Below, in pieces: positions 8,812-18,103 of a stretch of DNA of 64,000 bases. Source of the DNA: CAVUCH01 sp963739995 (GTDB lineage: Bacteria; Acidobacteriota; Vicinamibacteria; Vicinamibacterales; JAENWD01). The number at the start of each line of letters is the position of its first letter. Positions within the stretch are counted from its first letter, which is position 1. The position numbers and the translations under genes were made by a program. Location of the stretch: the NCBI GenBank assembly GCA_963739995.1, contig CAVUCH010000008.1:1-64000 (forward strand). Direction: 5' to 3'. The notes under the pieces were generated by a model that was given only the letters and a program-made list of their open reading frames with translations, did not search any database and had not been told where the DNA came from.

Positions 8812-10022
8812 TGCCGCTCCGGCCCGATCGGACGATGGTCACGATAGCGGACGCGCGGGCGATCCTGGCCGCGAGCGGCAGTCCGGTTGCGCGCACCGAG
8901 ACGGTTCCGCTGCACCACCTGTCGGGGCGCGTGCTCGCTTGCGACCTCGATGCAGCGATGGACGTCCCGCCCTTTGCCCGCGCGGCCATGGACGGGTATG
9001 CCGTCATCGCGGCCGACACGGGTGAGGCGCGTGACGATGCTCCCGTCACGCTCAGGCTGGCGGACTCGATCTACACGGGAGACGCCCCAGGGCACCACCT
9101 CGTGCGCGGCTGCTGTGCGGGCATTGCCACCGGCGCACCACTTCCGAACGGTGCGGACGCGGTCGTGATGATCGAGCAGACCACGCGTGACGGCGACCTG
9201 GTGCGGATCCGCGTTGCGGCGCGTGCCGGGCAGAACATCGGCAGTCGGGGCAGCGACGTGCGGGCGGGTCAGCGCGTGCTCGCGGAGGGCACCGTCCTCA
9301 CACCCGCGCGCATCGGAGTCATCGCCGCACTGGGCCTGCCGCATGCAACGGTGTACGAACGGCCGCGGGTCGCAATCCTCTGCACGGGCAACGAAGTGGT
9401 GGAACCAGGTTCGCGGCTCGCCCCCGGCCAGATCTACGACGTGAACACGGCCACACTCGCCGCCGTCGTACGCGAGCACGGGGGAGACCCGGTGCCGTTT
9501 CCGCCCATCGCCGACGACCGCGCCGCCATAGCGAACGCGTTCGGTGCTGCGCTCGAGGCGGACATGGTGCTCGTCGCGGGTGGCAGCTCGGTCGGAGAAC
9601 GCGACTACATTCTGGAGACCATCGAGGCCCGCGGCGCCGTGCGCTTTCAGGGCATTGCGATCAAGCCGGGCAAGCCCACCATCTTCGGGATCGCGGACGG
9701 CACGCCCGTGTTCGGGATGCCCGGCAACCCGACGTCCTGCCTGTCCAACGCGTACCTGCTCGTTGCGCCGCTACTTCGCACGATCGCGCGGCTGCCCGCG
9801 CCGCCCGACGCGGTGATTCACGCGCGGTTGGCGCGGCCGGTGTTCTCACCCCGCGGGCGCCACCAGTTCTATCCCGTTCGCCTCGAAGGCGGTGATGCGG
9901 TGCCGGCATTCAAGGGCTCCGGCGATATCACGAGCCTGGCAGGAGCTGACGGTTACTTCGAGATTGCGGCAGATATCGAGCGCGTGGATGAGGGGACGCT
10001 CGTGGAGGTGAGGCGGTTCTGA
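8811..10022 (+). CDS. moeA: Molybdopterin molybdenumtransferase
   Basis: 403 residues. MoeA inserts molybdate into adenylylated molybdopterin. Seen here: the N-terminal LAAMDGYA-type motif (ARAAMDGYAV), the central GDxxxxGxRGSDxR region (GQNIGSRGSDVRAG), the CTGNEVVEPG motif, and the SVGERDY and PGNPTSC motifs of the MPT-binding domain. Length is normal for the family. The start overlaps the moaB stop by one base; ATG 8835 is a possible alternative start. A hairpin at 10035-10065 follows and probably ends the transcript. Confidence 0.95.
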   Translation: MPLRPDRTMVTIADARAILAASGSPVARTETVPLHHLSGRVLACDLDAAMDVPPFARAAMDGYAVIAADTGEARDDAPVTLRLADSIYTGDAPGHHLVRGCCAGIATGAPLPNGADAVVMIEQTTRDGDLVRIRVAARAGQNIGSRGSDVRAGQRVLAEGTVLTPARIGVIAALGLPHATVYERPRVAILCTGNEVVEPGSRLAPGQIYDVNTATLAAVVREHGGDPVPFPPIADDRAAIANAFGAALEADMVLVAGGSSVGERDYILETIEARGAVRFQGIAIKPGKPTIFGIADGTPVFGMPGNPTSCLSNAYLLVAPLLRTIARLPAPPDAVIHARLARPVFSPRGRHQFYPVRLEGGDAVPAFKGSGDITSLAGADGYFEIAADIERVDEGTLVEVRRF

Positions 10023-10034
10023 GGTGGGGACCGA

Positions 10035-10065
10035 GTCGGATGCAGAGCGTGGCCCTGCATCCGAC
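10035..10065. terminator. Hairpin between convergent moeA and sodA
   Basis: GTCGGATGCAG at 10035-10045 pairs perfectly with CTGCATCCGAC at 10055-10065 across a 9-base loop. It lies between two converging genes and could serve both strands. There is no T-run, so strict intrinsic termination is uncertain. Confidence 0.6.
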
Positions 10066-10071
10066 CCGACA

Positions 10072-10674
10072 CTATCGGCCGAACAGACGGTTCACCTCCG
10101 CCCAGTTCACCACGTTCCACCACGCCGTGATGTAGTCGGGACGGCGGTTCTGGTACTTCAGGTAGTACGCGTGCTCCCACACGTCGACGCCGAGAATTGG
10201 CTTCTTCCCGTCCGAGATCGGGTTGTCCTGGTTGGCGGTGCTCTCGATCGACAGCTTGCCATTGTTGTCGATGAGCCACGCCCAGCCGCTCCCGAAACGG
10301 CTCACGCCCGCCTTCGCGAACTGCTCCTTGAATCCATCGAAGCTGCCGAAGGAGGACGTGATCGCTTCCTTCACCGCACCGGAAGGCGGGCCGCCGGCAT
10401 TCGGCGCCATCATCTTCCAGAACATCGTGTGGTTGACGTGACCGCCGCCGTTGTTTCGCACGGCGGGGCGAATCTCCTCCGGTACGCTCCCGAGGTCGCG
10501 GACCAGTTCCTCCGCGCTCATCTTCTGCAGGTCGGGGTGCTTCTCGAGCGCTGCGTTCAGGTTGTTCACGTACGCCTGATGGTGCTTCCCATGGTGGATC
10601 TGCATGGTCTGCGCATCGATGTGCGGCTCGAGCGCGGCGAAATCATAGGGGAGCGGGGGCAGTTCGTGGGCCAT
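10072..10674 (-). CDS. sodA: Superoxide dismutase, Mn type
   Basis: 200 residues; AAGGAG lies 8 bases before the ATG. It converts superoxide to oxygen and hydrogen peroxide. Metal ligands are visible at H27, H82, D164 and H168 (DVWEHAYY signature). The GGGHVNHTMFW segment and Q149 in TANQDNP are the pattern of Mn-dependent rather than Fe-dependent enzymes, although cambialistic activity is possible. There is no signal peptide, so it is cytoplasmic. It is transcribed alone. Confidence 0.95.
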   Translation of the reverse strand: MAHELPPLPYDFAALEPHIDAQTMQIHHGKHHQAYVNNLNAALEKHPDLQKMSAEELVRDLGSVPEEIRPAVRNNGGGHVNHTMFWKMMAPNAGGPPSGAVKEAITSSFGSFDGFKEQFAKAGVSRFGSGWAWLIDNNGKLSIESTANQDNPISDGKKPILGVDVWEHAYYLKYQNRRPDYITAWWNVVNWAEVNRLFGR

Positions 10675-10921
10675 GGAGCATCTCCTTCGTCATCGGATAG
10701 AACGTCGAGGCGCGCAACGCCGCGCCCGATCGAGCAGTACATGAGATCCCGGCCTCAGCCGGATTCTCGAGACCGACCCGACCTTCGATCCTAGTGCGGG
10801 ACGCTGGAGGCGAGCAAGCGCGTGTGTGACGCGTTCACGATCGGCAGGATGCAGAGGGCAGAGCGCGGATGCCGTCTGAGAGACCGCTTCTCCAGGAGAC
10901 GGGGCGGCGACGCGCGACGAT

Positions 10922-12061
10922 TCACGCGATGGACAGCATCCGCTGGAGCGCGACACGCACCCAGTGCTTCTGCTCGTCCGGCACGACAATGCGGTTGTGC
11001 ACCGCGCCCTCGAGCAGACCATCGAGCACCCAGAGCAGGTGGTTCGGAGAGACGCGGAACATGGTCGAGCAGAGGCACCCGAGCTGATCGAGCGACAACA
11101 CGGTGCGTTCGGGCGCGACTTCATCTGCGAGCCGGTTCACCAGGTGGACTTCGGTGCCAACCGCCCACACCGAGCCCGGAGCGCTCGAGCGGACCTGCCG
11201 CAGGATGTACTCCGTGGACCCGCTGTCGTCGGCCGCCTGTACGACATCGAACGGCACTTCGGGGTGCACGATCACGCGGATGCCGGGATGCTGTTCGCGG
11301 AGCAACTCGATCTGGGCCACCGTGAAGCGTGTATGCACGGAGCAGTGGCCCTTCCAGAGGATCAACCGCGCCGTGTCCAGAGCCTGCGGCTCGAGCCCGC
11401 CCCAGATCTCGTCGGGATCCCACACCGCCATGTCCGTCAGAGGCACGCCCATCCTGTATGCGGTGTTGCGCCCGAGGTGCTGATCCGGCAGAAAGAGAAT
11501 CCGTCGGCCGCGATCCCACGCCCACCGGAGCGTGGCCGCCGCATTCGATGATGTGCAGACGACGCCACCCTGCTCACCGACGAATGCTTTGATGGCCGCC
11601 GAGGAGTTTATGTAGGTCACGGGAACCACGTCGTTGATTCCCATCTCGCCGAGCTCGGCCCAGCACGTTTCGAGCTGGTCGATGGCAGCCATGTCGGCCA
11701 TCGAGCACCCGGCCGCCAGGTCTGGCAGGATGACCTGCTGGTGCGGCGCGGAGAGGACGTCGGCACTCTCCGCCATGAAGTGGACACCGCAGAACACGAT
11801 GAACTCGGCCTCGGGATGCGCGGCGCAGTGCTGCGAAAGGCGGTACGAATCCCCCGTGATGTCTGCGAACCTGATCACCTCGTCGCGCTGATAATGGTGG
11901 CCGAGAATGAGGAGGCGCGTCCCGAGCGCGGCCTTTGCGGCCGCAATGCGGCGATCGAGTTCCTCGTCCGGGAGGCCCAGGTACCGTTCCGGAAGCGGCT
12001 GCCGCTCGCCAATCGAGGCCTTCTCGACGTCGGTCAGCAGGGGGAGGAACGTTCCAGCCAT
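10922..12061 (-). CDS. nadA: Quinolinate synthase
   Basis: 379 residues. NadA condenses iminoaspartate with dihydroxyacetone phosphate to quinolinate, the NAD precursor, using a 4Fe-4S cluster. Recognised from LILGHHYQRDEV, FCGVHFMAESADVL (C91), AAGCSMADMA, VVCTSSNAAATLRWA, HPEVPFDVV, GTEVHLVNRL and GCLCSTMFRV. Three conserved Cys for the cluster are present. Length is slightly above the usual 330-370. No nadB or nadC is in the window. It is transcribed leftward as a single gene. Confidence 0.96.
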   Translation of the reverse strand: MAGTFLPLLTDVEKASIGERQPLPERYLGLPDEELDRRIAAAKAALGTRLLILGHHYQRDEVIRFADITGDSYRLSQHCAAHPEAEFIVFCGVHFMAESADVLSAPHQQVILPDLAAGCSMADMAAIDQLETCWAELGEMGINDVVPVTYINSSAAIKAFVGEQGGVVCTSSNAAATLRWAWDRGRRILFLPDQHLGRNTAYRMGVPLTDMAVWDPDEIWGGLEPQALDTARLILWKGHCSVHTRFTVAQIELLREQHPGIRVIVHPEVPFDVVQAADDSGSTEYILRQVRSSAPGSVWAVGTEVHLVNRLADEVAPERTVLSLDQLGCLCSTMFRVSPNHLLWVLDGLLEGAVHNRIVVPDEQKHWVRVALQRMLSIA

Positions 12062-12189
12062 AGTTGCGGACCCTCAGGTTGTGAAAAATTTCGCAAGCCC
12101 GGGAGACAAAAAAGGTCAGGTCTCGAACCGGCTATCGCCGCGGAACCCTGACGCCTCCAGTATATCAGGGTGTCGGGGACGAGTTGGTG

Positions 12190-12217
12190 AACAGCCGGGA
12201 CTGAAGTCCCGGCTGTT
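12190..12217. repeat. Dispersed hairpin repeat
   Basis: AACAGCCGGGACT and AGTCCCGGCTGTT form a perfect 13-bp stem around a GA loop, directly after the mqnE stop codon (mqnE is read leftward). This is one of the dispersed GGGACTGAAGTCCC elements and has the longest stem of the set. Confidence 0.85.
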
Positions 12218-12219
12218 CC

Positions 12220-13404
12220 TCACCGCACTGCAGCGGTGGGCGCCGCAGCAGGTACGAGCGGGATGACGCGGGACTCCGGGATACGGTCCGGCACTACGTT
12301 GTAGAGCGTGTCCCGCTCGACCGGCTCGCGGCCGGCGAGGCTGATCAGCGTGCGGAGCTGCTGAGGTGTCATCGCTTCGGGGCTCGTCGCGCCGGCCATG
12401 TGGTAGATGCGCTCTTCCTGCACGGTCCCGTCGAGGTCGTCGACGCCGAACCAGAGCGAGGCCTGCGCCACGTCGACGCCGGTCGCGATCCAGAACGCCT
12501 TCACGTGCGGGATGTTGTCGAGCATCAGCCGGGCGACGGCATGGACCCGCAGCGTGTCTGCTGCGCTCGGCGCTGGCAGCGCGCGCATCTGGTTGTTGTC
12601 AGGATGGAATGCGAGCGGGATGAACGCCTGGAAGCCGCCGGTCTCGTCCTGCAGCGCGCGGGCGCGGAGCATGTGGTCGACACGCTCCTCGAGCCTCTCG
12701 ATGTGCCCATACAGCATGGTCACGTTCGAGCGCATGCCCAGGCGATGGGCAGTGCGATGAATCGCGAGCCACCGCTCGCCGTCGCACTTGTCGTGACAGA
12801 TCTTCTTCCGCACGCGTTCGGCAAAGACCTCTGCCCCGCCCCCGGGCAGCGAGTTCAATCCGGCCTGCATCAGCTCACGGAGCACCTGCTCGTCGCTCAT
12901 CCCATACAGATCGGAAAAGAAGGCGATCTCTACGGCCGTAAAGCATTTCAGGTGGATTCCGGGACGGATCCGCTTGAAGCCCTGCAGCAGATCCGTGTAA
13001 TAGCTGAACGGCAAATCGGGATGCAGGCCATTGACGACATGCACTTCGGTAAGCGGCTGGTGCGCGCGGGCCCGAAGCTTGTCCCAGGCGTGCTCGAGCG
13101 ACAAGGTGTAGGCGCCTTCGTCGCCGGGCTTCAGCCGCGCAAACGAACAGAAGAGGCAGCTGGCCACGCAGACGTTCGTGGCCTCGACGCGGATATTGTG
13201 GTTGAAATACGTGCGGCCGGCGTGGCGGCGCTCGCGCTCGCGGTTTGCCAGCGCACCAACCGCGAGCAGGTCCGGCGCCTCGAAGAGGCGGAGCCCGTCA
13301 GACGCGTCGAGGCGCCCGCCCGAGTCGAGCTTGGCGGCGATGTCCGCGAGGCCAGCAGCTTTCACCCGCGGCGCACTGGTCCTGCTCATGTGCAATGTCG
13401 TCAT
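12220..13404 (-). CDS. mqnE: Aminofutalosine synthase (radical SAM, menaquinone pathway)
   Basis: 394 residues. MqnE adds a SAM-derived adenosyl radical to 3-[(1-carboxyvinyl)oxy]benzoate to make aminofutalosine, an early step of the futalosine route to menaquinone. The cluster motif CVASCLFC (C79, C83, C86) is seen. So are YFNHNIRVEATNVC, EVHVVNGLHPDLPFSYY, LNSLPGGGAEVF, TMLYGHIE and FIPLAFHP, all typical of MqnE rather than of the related MqnC or CofH. mqnD lies at 19069-19893. The cobalamin-uptake operon sits between the two. Confidence 0.95.
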   Translation of the reverse strand: MTTLHMSRTSAPRVKAAGLADIAAKLDSGGRLDASDGLRLFEAPDLLAVGALANRERERRHAGRTYFNHNIRVEATNVCVASCLFCSFARLKPGDEGAYTLSLEHAWDKLRARAHQPLTEVHVVNGLHPDLPFSYYTDLLQGFKRIRPGIHLKCFTAVEIAFFSDLYGMSDEQVLRELMQAGLNSLPGGGAEVFAERVRKKICHDKCDGERWLAIHRTAHRLGMRSNVTMLYGHIERLEERVDHMLRARALQDETGGFQAFIPLAFHPDNNQMRALPAPSAADTLRVHAVARLMLDNIPHVKAFWIATGVDVAQASLWFGVDDLDGTVQEERIYHMAGATSPEAMTPQQLRTLISLAGREPVERDTLYNVVPDRIPESRVIPLVPAAAPTAAVR

Positions 13405-13535
13405 CGCTTCTCGGCTTCGCAGGTACGGATCTTATGCGAACGGGCTGAAGCAGGCCACTCGATTGGAGTCTCTGTGTGGCACCCCTGAAGACTGACCCTG
13501 AGCCCCGCCGAGCGCCGAACGCCCAGCGGCCTGTC

Positions 13536-13632
<97 letters not shown>

Positions 13633-13669
13633 CGAAAGCACCAGATCCCGCGTGTTATACTGCGCGCCG

Positions 13670-13866
13670 GTAACGACGCTCACCCGGGCACCACGGAAGT
13701 TGGGTGTGAGACCCACACGGTGCCGCCACTGTAAGCGGGGAGCGCCCGCCCTCACGAACCGGGGCCGCAGGGCCCGCGCGTTCCGTCACTGTGCTCCACA
13801 GGACATGGGAAGACGAAGGGCGACGCGCCGCGATCCGCGAGTCAGGAAACCTGGTCCCGGGCCGTC
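13670..13866 (+). promoter_or_regulatory. Cobalamin (B12) riboswitch
   Basis: The region upstream of btuB shows the conserved cobalamin aptamer blocks in order: GGCACCACGGAAG, GTGTGAGACCCACACGG, CCGCCACTGTAAGCGGGGAGC, GTCACTG, GGGAAGACGAAGG and GAGTCAGGAAACCTG. Downstream are two small hairpins. The one at 13893-13912 (CCGGCG paired with CGCCGG) uses the first bases of the btuB ribosome-binding site, so translation control by sequestration is likely. In the family, adenosyl- or other cobalamin binding turns uptake genes off. The 5' edge is approximate. Confidence 0.93.
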
Positions 13867-13923
13867 CTTTCTCGATCTCCACACCGGAGATCCCGGCGCG
13901 TGCGCACGCCGGAAGGAGTCCCC

Positions 13924-16237
13924 GTGCACCCTGCTGTCCTGTCTGTCGGGCAACCGGCCCATACTTCGTCTTTGGTCGCGCGTTGGTTCCGACCTGTGTT
14001 GCTCGCCACGCTCGTGCTCACCGCGAGCATCCTTCCGGCAGAGGCGGCAGGCGTCCGCGGCCTGGTCACCGACCCGGAGGGTCGCCCCGTGGTTTCCGCG
14101 CGCGTGGCCGTCGTCGGCCCGCTCGGCGCGCGCACCGTGTATACAGACGCCGACGGGCGGTTCGATGTCCCCAACCTGCCGCCGGGCATCTATCGGCTGC
14201 TGGCCGATGCGCCTGGCCTGCACGGCGCCACGGAGGCGGCACCGCTCGTCGGCGACGAGATTCGCGCGATCGACGTGGCGCTGGCAATCAGCCCCGTGGC
14301 CGAGTCCGTCGTGGTCTCGGCGGCTCAGATCGAGACGCCGATCGAGAACGTGATCGGCAGCGTGACCGTGATCACGTCGGCACAGCTCCGGGACCGCCAG
14401 GTCGAGAGCTTCGGCGACGCGCTGCGCACAGTTCCCGGCCTGACGGTGAGCCGCAGCGGCGGACGCGGGGCGCTCACCTCGATGTTCCCGCGGGGTGGAG
14501 AGTCCGACTTCACCCTGGTGCTCGTCGACGGCGTGCGCATGAACGCGTTCGGCGGCGGCGTCGATCTCGCGCTGATGGACGTGGGCAACATCGAGCGCAT
14601 CGAATATGCGCCGGGGCCGCAGAGCGCGCTGTATGGGGCCGATGCGATCGGCGGCGTGGTGCAGGTGATCACCAGGAGTGGGGGAAGGCCGGGCGGAGAT
14701 GGGCTGGTGGAAGCAGGGAGCCAGCGATCGTCGCGGGCCGTGGCCAACACGTCCGGCTCTGCGGGCGCGTTCACGTGGGGAGGCAGCGTGGAGCGCGGCG
14801 AGTCGCGCGGCTTCACGGGCCTGGCCCCCGCGTCCGGGGAGCATGTTTCGAACGATGACAGCTGGTACCGGCGGCTGTCGACGGCGCTGGGCTGGCAGGG
14901 CCACACAGGGGCCACCCTCCGGGGATCCGCACGAGCGTTCGACAACGAGCGCGGGTTTCCTGGACCCTATGGGTCGAATCCCATCGGCGCCTATCCGGGT
15001 GTGGATCGCATCTCGCGCGGACGCAATGAAAATCGGCAGGCCGGGATAGCCGCGATGACTCCGCTCGGTCGCGTGCTCGACGGCGGCATCCGGCTCCGGC
15101 TGTCGTCCACATACGGCGACCTGCGCAGCGAGTTCGAGAGCCCGTTCGGTCCCTCGGTGTTCCGAACGCAGCGCCTGTCGATGCGCGCGCAGGGCGACGT
15201 CGCCATCGGCGCAACGGGCAGCCTCTCGGTCGGCATCGAGGGGCACCAGGAACGGGCGCGCAGCACCTACATCACCGGCGCGTCGTTCGAGGAAGTGCCG
15301 ATCGAGCGCACGGACGTGGGCTACTTCGGCGAGCTGCGCCAGCAGCTCGGATCTCGTGCCACCATGACGGCGGGTGTTCGACTCGAGTCGCTGCACCGCA
15401 AGGCCCTCGCGCCGGATCCCAACCCGTTTGCGCCGCGGCCTGCGTTCGCGGAGAGACTCGCAGCTCTCGCCAAACCCGCGCGTGGGCGTGGTGTACGCGC
15501 TGCGGCGTGACAGCTCCGGTTCCGCGGTGACTCGCCTCCACGCCGGCGCCGGGACGGGAATTCGCCCGCCCGACGCGTACGAGATCGCGTTCACGGACAA
15601 TCCGGAGCTCAAACCCGAGCGGAGCCGCAGCGTCGAGGGCGGCCTGTCGCACGCGTTTACGGGCATCGCCGCCGATCTCCAGGTCACGGCGTTCCACAAC
15701 GAGTATGACGACCTGATCGTGGCAGTCTCGCGCGCGCTGCAGGACGCGAGCCGCTTCCGGACCGACAACATCTCGAACGCGCGCGCACAAGGGGTGGAGC
15801 TCAGGGCGGCCTGGCGCAGCCGCTGGGGGCTGAGCGCGCGGGCATCATACACGTGGCTCGATACGGCCATCCTCGCGGTCGATCGCACGGGTGCGGCGCC
15901 GCCGCCGTTCAGCACAGGCGACCCCCTGATCCGCCGGCCGCGGCACCAGGGCAGCCTGGGGCTGCTCTACGCGCGCTCGCGCGTGACGGGCTTCATCGAT
16001 GTCGGCGGACGCGGCCGTGCCCTGGATATCGAGCCGAACTTCGGCGCGCTCGGCGGGCTGTTCACGGTGCCTGGCTTCACGGCAGTCGATGCCGGCGGCG
16101 CATTTCGCGTGCATCGCGCCGTAGAGGTCTTTGCCCGCGGAGCCAACCTGCTCGATCGCTCCTACGAAGAAACCCTCGGGTTCCCTGCGCTCGGGCGCAA
16201 CGGGATGATCGGGGTCCGTGTTGCTGTCGGCCGATAA
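13924..16237 (+). CDS. btuB: TonB-dependent cobalamin receptor, frameshifted
   Basis: Start GTG 13924 has GGAAGGAG at 5-base spacing. A signal peptide is followed by a carboxypeptidase-regulatory-like beta domain (GVRGLVTDPEGRPVVSARV), the plug (SVTVITSAQLRDRQV, LVDGVRMN, ERIEYAPGPQSALYGADAIGGVVQVIT) and the barrel. The frame stops at 15510, while the rest of the barrel (NPRVGVVYALRRDSSG..NLLDRSYEETLGFPALGRNGMIGV) continues in the next frame to 16237. One extra base near 15445-15470 explains this. Repaired, the protein is about 770 residues, normal for the family. The riboswitch and the btuDCF genes downstream identify the substrate as a corrinoid. The frameshift could be real or a sequencing error. 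Confidence 0.88.
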
Positions 16238-17024
16238 TCTCCGGTTCGCCTATCCCGGGAGCGTCGCGCGCACCTCGGTCCTGGACGACGTCAGCCTTTC
16301 GGTCGAGCGTACGGCGGCTATCGGCATCCTCGGGCCGAACGGGTCCGGAAAAACCACGCTCCTCAAAATGCTGGCCGGCGTGCTCAGGCCGGACGCCGGC
16401 GTGGTTCGGCTGGATGGTACACCGATCGCGGCGATCCGGCGGGCCGCGCTGGCCCGGCGCATCGCCATCGTTCCGCAGGAGACGCATCCCGCATTCGAAT
16501 ACACGGTTCTCGAGATGGTGCTGATGGGCCGCTACCCGCATCTGGGGGCATTCGAGATCGAAGGGCCGGACGATCTGCGTCTTGCGCGTGAGGCGCTCGC
16601 GGCCACAGGGACGGCCGCCCTGGAGGCGCGATCGTTCGACACGCTCAGCGGCGGCGAGAAGCAGCGCGTGGTGATTGCCGCCGCGCTCGCGCAGTCCGCG
16701 GACGTGCTGCTGCTCGACGAGCCGACCGCGTCTCTCGATCTGGCGTACCAACTGGAAGTCGCGGCGCTCGTCACGCAGCTGAACCGCGAGCGCGGGTGCA
16801 CCCTGGTGCTCTCGACTCACGACCTCAACCTTGCCGCGGCCGTCTGCGACCGCCTGGTGCTCATGCGGGATGGGCGGACGCTCGCGTCGGGGCGGACCGG
16901 CGATGTGCTCACGCGCGATAACATCCGGCGCACGTTCGACGTCGAGGCGGAGGTGAGCCACCATCACGCCGCCGGCCACCTCGTCGTGGTCCCCCTGCCC
17001 CATCGGCCCGGGGCGAGCGCGTGA
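16218..17024 (+). CDS. btuD: Cobalamin ABC transporter ATP-binding protein
   Basis: 268 residues, starting with GTG inside the last 20 bases of btuB. Walker A GPNGSGKTT (about residues 40-48), Q-loop PQETHP, signature LSGGEKQR, Walker B VLLLDEPTASLD and the switch His in STHDLN are all intact. It belongs to the iron-siderophore/B12 (FecE/BtuD) group. It energises the permease encoded next to it. Assignment to cobalamin rests on the riboswitch and operon position. Confidence 0.93.
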   Translation: MLLSADNLRFAYPGSVARTSVLDDVSLSVERTAAIGILGPNGSGKTTLLKMLAGVLRPDAGVVRLDGTPIAAIRRAALARRIAIVPQETHPAFEYTVLEMVLMGRYPHLGAFEIEGPDDLRLAREALAATGTAALEARSFDTLSGGEKQRVVIAAALAQSADVLLLDEPTASLDLAYQLEVAALVTQLNRERGCTLVLSTHDLNLAAAVCDRLVLMRDGRTLASGRTGDVLTRDNIRRTFDVEAEVSHHHAAGHLVVVPLPHRPGASA

Positions 17025-18061
17025 GGGGCGAGGCGGCGACCGGAGCGATGACGCGCCGCGCGCCCGTGCGTCGAGCGCTGCTCCGCGCGATGCTCGGGTT
17101 CGGCGCGCTGGCGTGCGGCGCCTGCCTGCTGGCACCCGTCGTGGGCAGCACGTCGATCAGCCTGAGGCGCGTGTTCGATCCGTCGATCGCCTTCGCGGAG
17201 AACGTCGACGCGCAAATCTTCTTCGTGGCACGGCTGCCGCGCGTGCTGGCGGCAGCGTTCGTCGGCAGCGCGCTGGCCACAGCTGGCGTCGTATTTCAGG
17301 CGCTCCTGCGCAATCCGCTGGCAACACCGTTCACGCTGGGGGTCTCGGCCGGCGCCGCACTCGGGGCCATGCTGGCCATCACGTTCAGCGGCGCGCTGTC
17401 GGCCGCGCAAATCGTGAGCGTGCCGGTTGCAAGCTTCGCCGGGTCGATGGCTGCGGTGGCGATCGTCTACGCGCTCGCCACGGCGCGGCACCGCGGATTC
17501 TCGACCAACGTCATGCTGCTCGCCGGCGTGACGATGAACTCGTTCTTCTCGGCAGTGATTCTCTTCGTGCAGTACTTCGCCGACATGAGCCAGGCAACGC
17601 GGGCGCTGCGGTGGCTGATGGGTGACCTGGACGTAGCCGGCTACATGCCCATCGTGGCGGCGCTGCCGCTGGGCATCGCCGCGTTTGCCATGTTCGCCTG
17701 GCTTCCGCGCCCGCTCAACCTGCTCGCGCTCGGGCCCGACCAGGCCGAAGCGCGTGGTGTCGACGTCCTGCACGCGCAGCGTCTCGCGTTTTTCAGTGCG
17801 TCGCTCGCCACCGGCGCCGCCGTGTCGCTCGGCGGGCCCGTCGGCTTCATCGGCATCATCGTGCCGCACCTCGTGCGGCTGCTGGTGGGCGCCGACCATC
17901 GCGTGGTGCTCCCGGCATCGGCGCTCTTCGGCGCCGCGTTCCTGGTCGGCTGCGATCTCGTGTCCCGCACCATCATGGCGCCTATCGAGCTGCCGGTCGG
18001 GATCGTGACAGCCATGATTGGCGGACCCTTCTTCCTCTGGCTCCTGATCCGCCGCACGTGA
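17021..18061 (+). CDS. btuC: Cobalamin ABC transporter permease
   Basis: 346 residues from GTG 17021, overlapping the btuD stop by four bases (GTGA); ATG 17048 is an alternative start. It is a FecCD/BtuC-type inner-membrane protein with about 9-10 hydrophobic segments. Family motifs seen: RLPRVLAAAFVGSALATAGVVFQALLRNPLATP (split here for reading), GVSAGAALGA, GPVGFIGIIVPHLVRL and ELPVGIVTAMIGGPFF. Part of the riboswitch-controlled uptake operon. Confidence 0.93.
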   Translation: MRGEAATGAMTRRAPVRRALLRAMLGFGALACGACLLAPVVGSTSISLRRVFDPSIAFAENVDAQIFFVARLPRVLAAAFVGSALATAGVVFQALLRNPLATPFTLGVSAGAALGAMLAITFSGALSAAQIVSVPVASFAGSMAAVAIVYALATARHRGFSTNVMLLAGVTMNSFFSAVILFVQYFADMSQATRALRWLMGDLDVAGYMPIVAALPLGIAAFAMFAWLPRPLNLLALGPDQAEARGVDVLHAQRLAFFSASLATGAAVSLGGPVGFIGIIVPHLVRLLVGADHRVVLPASALFGAAFLVGCDLVSRTIMAPIELPVGIVTAMIGGPFFLWLLIRRT

Positions 18062-18103
18062 ATGGGTGTGAACCGTTCCGACACGCCTTCCGGGAGAGCC
18101 GCC

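Noticed and set aside
15374..16237. A separate gene for the second half of BtuB
   Set aside because: It begins mid-barrel with no signal peptide or ribosome-binding site; it is the frameshifted remainder of btuB.
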